From the NCBI RefSeq assembly GCF_000003815.2, contig NC_049989.1, positions 19,353,165 to 19,417,164 of the forward strand: a stretch of 64,000 bases of DNA, in the 5' to 3' direction. Positions 34,601 to 45,828 of the stretch are shown here, piece after piece. The stretch's first letter is position 1. Every line of letters begins with the position of its first letter. The notes beneath the pieces are model-generated. The model had not been told where the DNA came from. It searched no databases and was given only the letters and a program-made list of their open reading frames with translations. Source of the DNA: Branchiostoma floridae. Its lineage: Eukaryota; Chordata; Leptocardii; Amphioxiformes; Branchiostomatidae. A program made the position numbers and the translations under genes.

Positions 34601-36412
34601 AGCTTGCTGAGCAAGGGGGACCTGCACAGCTCGGCACACTGTATGGTTGCCATGGCGCCCAACGGTTCTTCCTTCGCCATAGCGCAGGGTTACGACATCA
34701 GCCTATACTCCACAGAAAGTGGGCAGGAGGAGGAGAAGTTCACAGATGTTCATGCAGGTAGATACAAAATATACTAGGTCTTTTTGACAAGCACAGTTAA
34801 CAGTGGAGCACAGCATAACATCCCCTTCTAAGGACTGTTATTCCTTTCAATAGCGTGTACATGTACTGGGTATGTTGAATGACAGACACAGCTGTTATTC
34901 TTACTCCAGAAGCAGGGCCACCAACCACTTGTACTACAAACACTACATGCTGAAGCATACACAACATTTTTGTGTTTTAAGGCAATACTTCCTAAGTATA
35001 CCTCTGTTACTTTCTTTATGGGGTTATAGTAAACTTATACATTCTTGATAGAGGTTGTTTGAGAAGTGATCTAGATGGTATATCTATGACTCGAAGGTAA
35101 ATATAAAAGGTAGTCCTATATCCTTAATCTTTTTTAAGGTTGTAGGACCAGTGAGGTGTTTGTTGTATCTAGGGCAAAGTATTAAAAGACAGAGCCCAAC
35201 CCTCTACTTCATTACCATTTACCTTCCAGAAGTCAGATACTCATTTGAAGTGACGAAAGTCGTGTCTGTTTAGGGCTTTCAGGCGCATCAGGATTAGAGC
35301 CTATTCTGTGCCAAGCTCCCTAATTACTAACACAATGCCACTAACTATAAGTACAACATGCTGAAACATGTTGGTGTTCCAATGACATCATCGCCTGAAA
35401 ACACTCTCTATTGATTTCTTTTTTCAGAACCAGTTACGGCTGTGGCCTTTGACCTAGGAAGTAAATACCTGGTGTCTGCAGGTGACAAGCACGTCCGAGT
35501 TCTACACAACACGGTCGGGTACCGGGCCCTTCTGCACGATCTACAGCACAAACTCAAGACCACTCAGAGCACTGCTTACAAGGTACATGTAAAGTCATTA
35601 TATCTGTTGTACCGGTTAGCATCCATCTGTCTCGGAAGACAATGGTAGGCGACTTACTGCCTTACTTCAATTTCTCTTTCTCATCATTTTTGTGGTCCCC
35701 ACAGGAAAACATCTTAGTTAACGTTAATTAAGTCAATATGGCCTAACAGTAACATAAAGTATAAATAAGATTTGAGCAAACGTTCTTCATCTAAACATTC
35801 TTTGTTGCTTTACAGGAGAGACTAAAGGAACAGATAAAGGAGACAGAGTGAGTACATCTTTCATTCCATGAAATTGAAAATCTGTCAGAAAATAAAAAGA
35901 TGTATGGATTTGCCAAAAAGCAGTAACTCAAGCAACTGGATATGATTTTGGAAACACTCCAACCTTCCGTTGTATTTGTTTGTGACAATGAAGAAATCTT
36001 GTTGGGGAGGTTCTCCAGTGTCACTGGTGAAAGACATAGGATGGTTGTCTGAAATATCTGTTTCCAAAACCATATCCAGTTGCTTGAGTAACTGCTCTTT
36101 GGTGTATCTTATTACATGTACCTGGTAACCTTTGACATATCTATAGATCTGCACCTGTATAATTTTGTCTGCATTGGTCTTTAACTACATACAAACATTC
36201 AAATTTTCTTGGTAAGTTCCAAATTTAAAAGCAATTCTAAAGCCTCATTCATCACCATTGTGCAGCTGTAAAACAGGTGAAGCTTACAAGTATCCATAAT
36301 CCAAAATGTATTTTTTTCTAATTTCAGGGATGCTCTTAAATCTATTGTGGGAGAGGAGAAAGGTGAAAAAGACAAGAAAGATAAGGAGAACAGCAAGAAG
36401 AAAGGGAAATAG
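28663..36412 (+). CDS. TBL2: Transducin beta-like protein 2 (ER membrane WD40 protein)
   Basis: Twelve exons join in frame to 461 residues (human 447): 28663-28801, 29439-29624, 30172-30223, 30717-30779, 31203-31314, 31896-32001, 33041-33127, 33678-33863, 34575-34757, 35428-35582, 35816-35847, 36328-36412. TBL2 is an ER-anchored WD40 protein that binds PERK and supports stress translation. Residues about 14-35 form one membrane segment (LAVTAAVGAVVLLLVLLCGV). A basic linker follows, then WD repeats (LKGHSGRVMGLDFSNNAKYL, TVRIWSLKDW, AAVSPCGRFIGCSGFTPDVK, FELKGHSSGVYSFDF, KDGTWRLWDT) and a lysine-rich helical C-terminus. Human TBL2 aligns along the whole length. The exon 6 donor is followed by a five-copy short tandem repeat of itself, and introns 7, 8 and 11 each hold a small foldback element. 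Confidence 0.96.
31995..32205 (+). repeat. Tandem repeat of the TBL2 exon 6 donor (5 copies)
   Basis: The sequence around the exon 6 donor, AACCTGGAGGTCAGGGGTCA, recurs downstream with donor-equivalent GT positions at 32002 (real), 32053, 32097, 32139 and 32178. Units shrink from about 51 to 39 bp and include the last few exonic bases. Confidence 0.88.
33435..33609. mobile_element. 175-bp MITE in TBL2 intron 7
   Basis: The left arm GTTCAACTCAAGCAAATTAC pairs with the right arm AGCAATTTGCTTGCGTTGAAC (quoted to the pairing core). The TTTCGGT and TTTGAGGT blocks also pair inward. Ends 68 bp before the exon 8 acceptor. Confidence 0.75.
34342..34507. mobile_element. 166-bp MITE in TBL2 intron 8
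   Basis: A perfect 19-bp inverted repeat AGAAGCCATTTAATTGCAC (left) closes the element, ending 67 bp before the exon 9 acceptor. No clear target duplication. Confidence 0.8.
35920..36095. repeat. Foldback repeat in TBL2 intron 11
   Basis: CAGTAACTCAAGCAACTGGA plus TATGATTTTGGAAACA at 35921-35956 recurs inverted at 36058-36094. Single arms of the same sequence occur near 37999-38025, 55913 and 58725-58760, so it is a dispersed family. Confidence 0.85.
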
Positions 36413-36514
36413 TGACAGAATTGTAAATTAGACAAGCCTCAATGCTGTAACCTGTATCCAAACCTATTAAAACTGCCAAGAATCTTCATTCTCTCACTCA
36501 AATATTTCTAAGTG

Positions 36515-36878
36515 AGGCCACACCAATTTAATTTCTTGGTTCACGGATTCGCTCGCTCCTATTTTTTGAAAAAAATAAATAAAAATAAAAATTACCACTC
36601 AGCAAATTTCCACCATTAATGAAGCCATTCACCAACTTTCTGGTGTAGCAAATTGGCCTTTATATAATAAGCTCCTTAAAGTGTGGGTACAGGTGCTGTT
36701 ACTGTACGATAATAGTGTTTTTGTACTTTTTTCAAGCAGAAAACTTTTTTTCTTTATGTTTTGGATTAGTCGTTACCTTTACCCCAACCATTTTACAATT
36801 TTTATTTTTATTTCGCCCTCTCGCTCCATATTTTTAATGAAAAAATCCGTGAACCAAGAAATTAAATTGGTGTGGCCT
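36515..36878. mobile_element. 364-bp MITE downstream of TBL2
   Basis: The left arm AGGCCACACCAATTTAATTT continuing through CTTGGTTCACGGATT is repeated inverted at 36828-36878. It begins about 100 bp after the TBL2 stop codon, so it may form part of the 3' UTR. Confidence 0.88.
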
Positions 36879-37476
36879 GAGAGGATGAAGAAGCTATGCT
36901 GTACTTCACTGGTTGAGTCCACTAGCCTGCATCATACACATACAGCCTTCGTGCTGTTAATCATAGGTTAGCATAGCAGCAAAGCTGTTCCAGGCTTGCT
37001 CGCAAGGATCAGCAGCAGGACCTAATCCTAGTTTTGGAAGAATAGCAGCAAAGCTGTGACTTGCTTGCAAGGGTCAGCAGCAGGACTGATAACCCTAGTT
37101 TTGGAAGAATAGCACCTGAGCTGTAACCCAGCAACATGTAGTATGGAAAACAACAATATTTCTGTTTGCCATCTCTTTGAGAATAGCACTATGACTGTAC
37201 CCTAGCTAGTGACGGGCAGCATTAGAGTTGTTCCTAAAGTGGGTATCTGTTGGGGACAAATTATAGTCGCAAATTTCCCCTTGCTGTCACACTAAGAAGC
37301 AACATACGGGTAAAATATCTGATCTCTACAAACAAAAAGGCATTACCCAAAATAATACATCCTAAGTATTGGCCCCAAGTTAAATACAAGATGACCCGGT
37401 GCTGTTCTTTACTAGTAGGGGTGTTGCTGTGCTTTTCTTGCATGAAAATGCTGGGGTCAGCTGCTGTCCTTGAAAG

Positions 37477-37662
37477 ACTTAGGTCACATTTCCAAACCGG
37501 GGCCCGGGAGAGAAAAGAATGAAATAAAAGTCATCAACATACACAGAATTTCAAAATAAGATTCATGGGCATGATATGTGTATATTTCTATGTATACATA
37601 TTAATTTTTAATTTCTTGAAACATCCCGACCGGGCCCCGGTTTGGAAATGTAACCTAAGCCT
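37477..37662. mobile_element. MITE, CCGGGGCC-arm family
   Basis: The left arm is ACTTAGGTCACATTTCC then AAACCGGGGCCCGGG; the right arm is CCGGGCCCCGGTTTGG then AAATGTAACCTAAGCC. Close relative of the 49615-49803 copy. Confidence 0.9.
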
Positions 37663-39721
37663 TAACAGCAGTTTTGGCCCCAAATGAAATCCAGGGTGTT
37701 GCCGTGTTGCTTTCCTTTCATGAAAACTGCTGTCCTTAGTAACAGTGCTGTCAGGTTGTGCTGTTCTCCACCAGATGGGTACAGCTCTGCTGCTATATGT
37801 AGAACGTTTAAGTTTTAGCATTCTATTGTGAGTCCATCTAACATGCTTGAGGCATCTCATGTTCTCTAAACTTCTCAGCTGATTCTTAGTCTTACTAATC
37901 TTAGTACATTTTGTCTACTAACCTTTAGATACGTTGATTGAGGTTAGACAGGTAATAAAATACACCCAAAGGCAGTTCACTCAAACAACTTATAACTATA
38001 TCCAGTTGCTTGAGTAACTGCTTTTTGGTGTAACGTGTAGATTACAAGTACAGGTACTATAGAAACCTTACTGCTAGCATACTAGACAAGTTAGTTATTG
38101 ATGGTAGTTAATTTAGTAAACGTGTCAGAAAAATATTGGTCTTCTGCTTCTTATTTACTTTTTAGGCAATGTTGATTTGATTAAATGGATGACATCCCTA
38201 TAAGCATGAATTTTTGTCTGTTTAAAAAAAGTTTTTGGCTATAAGTTGTGCAAAGCAACCACAAAATAAGCATGAATTAGATACTGATGTTATTATAGTA
38301 TGCCAAATTCATTTCATTTAGTCAAAGAAGTTGTGAAAAAATATTGAGAACACTTTTGCATGGTGGTTCCCAGAGGATGTCATCTATACACCTAAGGTTG
38401 AATCAGTATAGCTTTAGCAGGTCAAAAATCATGTTCATTTTGTGTCTTTTACCAGTGTTTGAATCATGATCACAGTCACGAAAAACTTATTTTGTTGAAG
38501 ACTATTTCAGAATAATTTATTTTTCAATAATTCTTCAACTTGTGTGAACAATTTTACCTTATCTTGATGATGATGAGGTAAAACTAGAAAGTGTATTGAC
38601 TAGTAATATTTTTGGGATGTAAATGTGAATTCTTTCATTTAGACCCTACTGTTTCTGTAAATGAGTCACAATTTTATGATGTATCAAATGCTGTGATACA
38701 GACTTTGATATGATAAAAAGTCATGACAATCTACTAAACATGACAGGCATATACATGTAGTGTTTAGGGTTAGGGTAGCTTACTGTGTCAATCATTCTAT
38801 GTAGGACTGTCTCCAATGTTAGGGGAACTTGTACATTTCGTAGTTGAGGCGTCACAGCATTCAGCGTCAGATTAAAATGAAGCCAAGGCAAGTAGATTTT
38901 ATGGATAACATCGTCTACAGACTAAATTTACCTGCAAATCCAATGTGCATGAGTGCAAAAAATCAGGAAACCCACATTTATATAATATTAAGTGCAATAT
39001 AAGAATTGAAGTGATAAAACAAGGTGTCACAACCAAGAAGTATTTTAATCCTGCGTCCATTAACTAAGTAAGTAATCCATTCCTGTATGTACAAATTTAC
39101 GATAGAACTTACAGATGTTTACTACATATATTGTTGGAGGGTAAAGAACTATTTTGAGATCATGCTAAAATCAATGTGTGCAATGATGTCATCCATAAAA
39201 TTTACTTGCTGTGCCCCTAAGGTCTTCATCTGAAATACACATACAGCAATACCCAATTAGCTTAGGCTGGAAGCTACAGTGTAGCTTGGTTTGGGCTGAA
39301 AGAGCGAAATAACCTAGGCAAGTCCATGTGACTTGTAAAATGTATGAAAAAGTAGTTGGTAAGATTTGTCCCTTGTAGTACAATATTGTATTGAACAATA
39401 GCTGTCATGTCACACAGTCTACACTACATGAGACACGGTGTTTTCAAACTAATGTTTACTAACACCAAACATGGAAATAAACCATGATTAAAATATGAAT
39501 TCAACAAGAACAAGACGTGCGTGTAGAAGATTTACTCACAGAATGCATACAAATTTTACGTAAAGCATACGATTACTACAAGTTAACGGACACATAGTAT
39601 TTTACACAATCCTCTGAATATCTAAATGCAAATGATCATCAGTTCCCACATCTTCAAAGAAGCGAATTGATTGTGCTATTGCTGACAGAAGCACTTTGAA
39701 GGAAACTGATTATCATCAACA

Positions 39722-40972
39722 TTCAGCCCCAAGGAGAGAACCATTCTTTATAGTGTTCTGCAGACTACACATTCAGCACTAAGGAGAGAACCATTCTTTA
39801 TAATGTTCTGCAGACTACACATTCAGTACCGAGAAGAGAACCATTGTTTGTAGTGTTCTGCAGACTACACATGCAGCTTCAAGGAGAGAACCATTCTTTA
39901 TGGTGTTAAGCAGACTACACATTCAGCACCAAGGAGAGAACCATTCTTTATAGTGTTCTGCAGACTACACATTCAGCTTCAAGGAGAGAACCATTCTTTA
40001 TAGTGTTCTACAGACTACACATTCAGCACCGAGAAGAGAACCATTGTTTGTAGTGTTCTGCAGACTACACATTCAGCTTCAAGGAGAGAACCATTCTTTA
40101 TAGTGTTCTACAGACTACACATTCAGCATCAAGTAGAGAACCATTCTTTATAGTGTTCTACAGACTACACATTCAGCACCGAGAAGACAACCATTCTTTA
40201 TAGTGTTCTGCAGACTACACATTCAGCTTCAAGTAGAGAACCATTCTTTATAGTGTTCTACAGACTACACATTCAGCACCGAGAAGACAACCATTGTTTG
40301 TAGTGTTCTGCAGACTACACATTCAGCACCGAGAAGAGAACCATTCTTTATAGTGTTCTGTAAGCTACACATTCAGCACTAAGGAGAGAACCATTCTTTA
40401 TAGTGTTCTGCAGACTACATATTCAGCACCAAGAAGACAACCATTATTTAGAGTGTTATACAGACTACACATTCAACACCAAGGAGAGAACCATTCTTTA
40501 TAGTGTTCTGAAGACTACACATTCAGCACCGAGAAGAGAACCATTCTTTATAGTGTTCTGCAGACTACACATTCAGCACTAAGGAGAGAACCATTCTTTA
40601 TAGTGTTCTACAGATTACAAATTCAGCACCGAGAAGAGAACCATTCTTTATAGCGTTCTGTAAACTACACATTCAGCACCAAGTATAGAATAATTCTTTA
40701 TAGTGTTCTGCAGACTACACATTCAGCACCAAGGAGAGAACCATTCTTTATAATGTTCTGCAGATTACACATTCAGCACCAAGGATAGAACCATTCTTTG
40801 TGGTGTTCTGCAGACTACATATTCAGCACCGAAAAGAGAACCATTCTTTATAGTGTTCTGCAGACTACACATTCAGCACCAAGTAGAGAACCATTCTTTA
40901 TAGTGTTAAGCAGACTACACATTCAGCACCGAGAAGACAACCATTCTTCGTGGTGTTCTACAGACTACGCAG
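39722..40972. repeat. 60-bp minisatellite, about 21 copies
   Basis: A 60-bp unit containing GAGAACCATTCTTTATAGTG, TTCTGCAGACTACACATTCA and GCACC repeats with near-perfect periodicity across 1.25 kb. Variants (AAGGAGAG, GAGAAGAC, TTCAAGGAG) are interspersed non-randomly, suggesting mixed amplification. Short open frames across it are repeat artefacts. Confidence 0.97.
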
Positions 40973-41389
40973 TAAATTAAGTTATGAATGAATCGGACGA
41001 TTCTGGTACCTCTACACAAGTACGCATATATTACCAGTAGGTGCCAAACGTTTACGTGAGAAACATTAGACGAAGAAGAAAGAATAAACTTTGTTTTTCT
41101 CCTTGTCTTTCTAGGGTGCGCCGAAACACACCCTATTTCTATGTAAGTGCAATAACCGGGTAGTTTTAGATCATTATAAAACTAGATTCCTTTTATTTGC
41201 TTTGCTTTCGACACCAGTCTTTTAATCCATAAGAAACGATAAAGACATTATGAAATCGTAAAATATTTTTCAAGCTGTTTTTGATACGGCTCTTTTGATA
41301 TGTAAAAACCAAAGAGAGTGGTTGTGTCTGTATTAGTATTTGATTGATATTAGTCTCGCCAGAAAAACGTGCGATGTTTGTTGTCCACA

Positions 41390-41695
41390 CAAAAGGATTT
41401 TCTTTAATTTTTGGTTTATTCGAAAATCCTTGGTTTCTATAAATTTCTCAAGGTAAGTTTGTTGTTCACACATAAGGATTTTCTTTAATCTTTGTTTCTC
41501 AGAAAATCCTTGGGTTCTATAAATTTCTCAAGGTAAGTTTGTTGTCCACGCAAAATAATTTTCTTTAATCTTTGGTTTCTTAGAAAATCCTTGGTTTCTA
41601 TAAATTTCTCAAGGTAAGTTTGTTGTCCGCGCAAAAGGATTTTCTTTAATCTTTGGTTTCTCAGAAAATCCTTGGTTTCTATAAATTTCTCAGGG
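41390..41695. repeat. About 80-bp tandem repeat upstream of the lectin gene (4 copies)
   Basis: The unit GGATTTTCTTTAATCTTTGG / AGAAAATCCTTGG / ATAAATTTCTCAAGGTAAG starts at about 41394, 41477, 41556 and 41637. It ends about 95 bp before the lectin start codon. Confidence 0.9.
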
Positions 41696-41788
41696 CAATA
41701 CAGATAAACCATACATTGTGCTTCAAGCCTCGGCAGTTACAGGTTTGTGCTTTTTTCCCGTCCGCCAGGAAACCTGACAAGTGACACC

Positions 41789-44389
41789 ATGCAGCAGCAG
41801 CAGCAAACTGGTGAAAGAAGTAAATATGTTTTTTTTAATATCAACTTTCTATTGCTGCACATGTCCGTGGATCAGTTTTTTTCTGTTTGTGTATCTATAT
41901 AGCCGGTTTAACCATCATTCAGTGTAATACATCGGCTTCGCTAATCTCCAAGCAGATCCTACTTACGGTAGCATAAGAAAGCTGATAATTTTGATTATTT
42001 CCACCAGGCACCACCCCCATGCAGCAGTCACAGACTGAATGGCAATCAGTTGCAGACGCTGCTGCGAACACACCCAACCCTTTGTACGCCTCCACAGCAG
42101 GTAAAACTTGTAACCATGCAGGTTTGCAGTACTACCATTGCCTTGTGTTTGTCGGGTTTTGCCTGCTTTTATTAGTCGTGTTATTATGCGATCACGAACA
42201 GAAGGCGTCCCAAAGATAAGTGTTTCACGGGACATAGCTGTCCTATTGGAGAAAAGGCTTCTAATTAGATACTTGTCGGTGGTTATATTTTTCACAACCA
42301 TCAATATTGTACAGCAGACTATGATACGAGTAGTACCTCGACTTAACGAACAAATTAAAACTGCATATTAAAGCAATACGGATGCCGTCAAAAATATTAA
42401 ACTTCAACAAACGGGCCGAAAAGTTAAAAGTTCACTATATATGTTATAATGTTATATGTTATAATAGATTGCTTTCATTCAAGAAATATATCCTTTAGTG
42501 CCAAGACCTCAAAGGTCAAATTTGACCCTTAGCAATGTCGTTTAGTATTTCTAAGTGTTCAATAAAATCTAGATCTCCTTTCCAATTTTTTATCGCCGAT
42601 CTTTGTACACAACTAGGATTTATGTACAATCGACAGCCGACAATTCTGACTGGTGTATTGCAGATAAGGTGCAGCTGCTAATGGAGCAGGTCGTTTCGCA
42701 ACAATGTCAGTTCGCCACAGTTATTTCGCCACAAGACAAATCGTTTCCCAACAAAGCACATGTCATTTCGCCACAAGGCACAGGTCATAACGCCACATTT
42801 GAATGTTATTTCTCCATATGGCCTAATATAGCGTTAGAAGTCGTATTCCTACTACTAGGTAGAACTCCTAGCTAAACATTGACGTCTCATACATGCAAAT
42901 AACTAAATATGCGTACAAAAAGCCAAGAAATGATGCAAGTTTACTAGAGCGGCCAGCAAGCAGCACTTAATATACAAACTATGTTTTGCCACCATTTCAA
43001 CTCCTCCAATATCTAATGATCGTGTGGCCAGCTTTTCAAAGAAGCATTCGTATCTTGAAAGGTCCTATTTTCTAACAGACTACGCTCATCCGGATGGAAA
43101 AAGCAGTCGCCTTACTCTCTGTGGCTTCATCCGCTCCCACCGCAGCTGCATGGCCACCGGCATTGCCGTCCTGCTTAGCCTTGTCGCTGTGGGACTCGCC
43201 CCTCTGACGTTCATCAATAAAGAGGTAAGCACAAATACACCATTAAGCCTGTTTTCAATCTTTTTGACGCTGATTTTGTTGTCTTTTTGAAAGGCTCCTT
43301 TTTATTTTTTTTATTCTCATGTACACATATAGGAAATATCTCAACTGTCCACCGATTTTAACTCCTTGAAACACGATCAATACGATATGCACCAACTGTC
43401 CACCACCATTGACGCATTGAAGCGCGACCAAGACAACATTTCCACCACCGTGAAAGACTTAAAGCGTGACCAAGATTACATCCGCCAACTGTCCATCACT
43501 GTTGACGCATTGAAGAGCGACCTGAACAAGGAGCGAAACCGAACCAACGCCCTGGAGCAGCGTCTTCGCGAGATTGGTAAGACTTTATGTTTGTTACGTA
43601 AAGTGACACACACGTGGAATGTGTGTAGGAGAAAGACGTCTTACTTTAACAAATCTAAAACGTTCCAGTTATTCTAATGCCAGAATCTGGAACTCTGGGC
43701 ATAACAGAACTATACAACTTAACTGGAAATAAGGTATTCTAATGCAGAATAGGTAAAGATTTGCAATTACTGCTTTTCTATATCACATTAGCTTGATGTT
43801 GTTACAAATTGTGATTCCAGCACCTTGTCCCGGCGGTTACACAAAGTGGCGTAGACTCTGCTACAAGGCCTTCAACACAGAGAAGACCTTCAGCGGAGCG
43901 GCCGAGACCTGTCATGACGACGGCGGCACCCTCGCCATACCCCGAGACGCTGACACCAACGCCTTCCTGATCTCCTTGTACAATTCCTTGAGCGACAATC
44001 GGGCCTTCTTGTTCGGCCTGCACGATTGGCGCGAAGAGGGAAGGTTTGAGTGGGTGGATGGTTCTGCACTAGGGACGTACAACTCCTGGGGTCCGGAGCA
44101 ACCTGATAACTATGACGGTATTGAAGACTGCGTTCATTTCGACGCACGCCCAGGCCCACAGGAAGACACATGGAACGACACACCGTGCTACAAGGCATAT
44201 CTCTTCATATGCCAGACTGCTCCAGGTAACTTTTTCCAGAAACCCTTCATCTAGTTAAAATGGCACCGCTTTAGTATGCATCAAATCTAACTAAGCATCG
44301 TTGCTCATGTTGACAAAAACCATGTCAAAATACACAATTTCACTTCTCACACATGTTACTTCTGCTCCTTTGTTCTAGGAGGTCCATAG
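41789..44389 (+). CDS. Type II transmembrane C-type lectin with coiled-coil neck
   Basis: Six exons join in frame to 306 residues: 41789-41810, 42008-42100, 43079-43224, 43333-43576, 43821-44225, 44379-44389. A Gln-rich cytoplasmic tail (residues 1-61, MQQQQQTGTTPMQQSQ) is followed by one membrane anchor (about 63-83, MATGIAVLLSLVAVGLAPLT). Next are a heptad neck (about 88-168, repeats of DALKRDQDNI type) and a long-form C-type lectin domain (about 171-304) with six cysteines. Calcium-site motifs EQPDNYDG and WND are present; QPD in this position usually means galactose rather than mannose preference. This is the layout of asialoglycoprotein-receptor-like cell-surface lectins; ligand and role are inference. 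The last exon adds only three codons and the stop. The first two exons are short, so they are less certain than the rest. Confidence 0.88.
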
Positions 44390-44739
44390 GTGGCAGGTGT
44401 AACTCTCCTGAGCACAATGCAGCAGCTATCCGACCAGCCGCAGTAAAACTCACCAGCAACATGTACGTGAAATTTGGAATTACATCCAGCAATGAGCTTA
44501 ATATAGCCCCTGGATATCTAGATGATGTTACGTAGGAAATAAACTTGCAAAAAAGATGGCACGTAGAAGACACGTAGAAACACATATAGAAATACTTTAC
44601 AAGCAATTAATGCTATTTGCCAATAATGCCAAAAAAGAAATTAACGTTTGACCTAGGGAAAACAAAGATTATAGTACATTCAACAAAAGGGGTCACTTAT
44701 TTCCCATTATATTGCTCATCATACCATAAAACGACATAG

Positions 44740-45170
44740 TTCCAACTTACTGTTACCTAGGAATTATTTCTAAAGCATGATTTACATTTAGCACTGCCGT
44801 AAAGAATCTACAAAAGAAGGCCCTAAGAGCATTATCTAGTATTAAAAGTACACTAGGAGGAACTAGATCTTCTGTATCTCTACGTTGTAAACTGTTTGAC
44901 ACGTTTATCCTGCCGATATTATTGTATGAATCTGAAGTCTGGTTCAGTAGCAAATTGAACGACAAGGATGATTGTATAGAATGTAAATTAGCCAATGAAG
45001 TACACACAAGTAGTCCTCAATATGAAGCTTATGTGGTACTGTAGGAACTAGATCGTCGTAAAGCACGTACCCTTTTTACATATGTCTTACTAGACAGTAC
45101 CTTATATGAATATGAATGCCAATCTCTCTATCTCAATGGACAATATTTAAAAGACAATGTCTGAGAAAAA
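44740..45170 (+). mobile_element. LINE reverse-transcriptase relic (C-terminal part)
   Basis: A plus-strand frame reads STAVKNLQKKALRALSSIKS, LRCKLFDTFILPILLYESEV and WFSSKLN, the usual segment downstream of the catalytic core in CR1/Jockey-type non-LTR retrotransposons. Stop codons interrupt it on both sides, and the catalytic core is not present. A 5'-truncated, dead copy. Confidence 0.85.
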
Positions 45171-45300
45171 TACTTATTATCATTATTATCATCATTACTG
45201 TTACTATTATTATCATTACTATTACTATTGTTATCATCATTATCATTATTATTATAATAATTGTTATAATTATCACCATTATCATTATTATCTTACAATT
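45170..45300. repeat. ATTATC-type simple repeat
   Basis: Degenerate ATT/ATC trinucleotide tract immediately after the LINE relic, possibly its expanded 3' tail. Confidence 0.9.
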
Positions 45301-45397
45301 GCATTGATACTGCCCTTTAGTCCTAAAAGCAACTCCCGGTCCGAGTTTTGAGGATAAGCAAATATTGACATGGAATTCATGATTAGGCATTAGCCAT

Positions 45398-45435
45398 TGG
45401 TGTGTGTGTGTGTGTGAAGGGGGGGGGGGGTGCGA

Positions 45436-45500
<65 letters not shown>

Positions 45501-45503
45501 AGA

Positions 45504-45560
<57 letters not shown>
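45398..45560. repeat. Compound microsatellite TG / G-run / CA / TA / TG / GA
   Basis: Six consecutive simple tracts: (TG)n, an 11-G run, (CA)n, (TA)n, (TG)n and (GA)n. The CA-TA-TG part is self-complementary and can form a cruciform or hairpin. Confidence 0.97.
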
Positions 45561-45561
<1 letters not shown>

Positions 45562-45828
45562 CGTTTTCAAACGACTTCTCCTCATTTCTAGACCAACAAA
45601 AAGTCACATAAATAGACACACCAAACCTAGGCCCATCTCATGTTGACACTTTACCAAATTATACACAAGCATGTAAAATATTGTGCTGAAAATGCAAGTG
45701 TCTTGATGTCTATATTAATTTTGTTGAATAAAAACTGCTTAGAAATAAATATAAATCAAGAACAATCTCTGCATACCGATCCTTTTTTTGCAGGACCGTG
45801 ATATGGAAATAAAACAGTTTATTCAATG

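Larger units (their letters stand above)
36413..41788. other. Intergenic region between TBL2 and the lectin gene
   Basis: No supported exon. It contains two MITEs (36515-36878, 37477-37662), tandem AGCAGCAAAGCTGT-type short repeats near 36975-37115, the 60-bp minisatellite (39722-40972) and an about 80-bp tandem repeat (41390-41695). The 37700-39700 stretch is AT-rich with nothing recognisable. Confidence 0.5.
44390..45828. other. Spacer between convergent lectin and AGMO genes
   Basis: It holds a LINE relic (44740-45170) and two simple-sequence blocks (45170-45300, 45398-45560). Otherwise no coding potential is visible. Confidence 0.5.

Noticed and set aside
43024-43290. Lectin start at the ATG at 43024
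   Set aside because: The acceptor TCTAACAG at 43071-43078 and in-phase upstream exons at 41789 and 42008 give a better spliced start; an unspliced start cannot be fully excluded.
45383-45646. Open frames rich in TH, YI and RE repeats
   Set aside because: Translations of microsatellite tracts.
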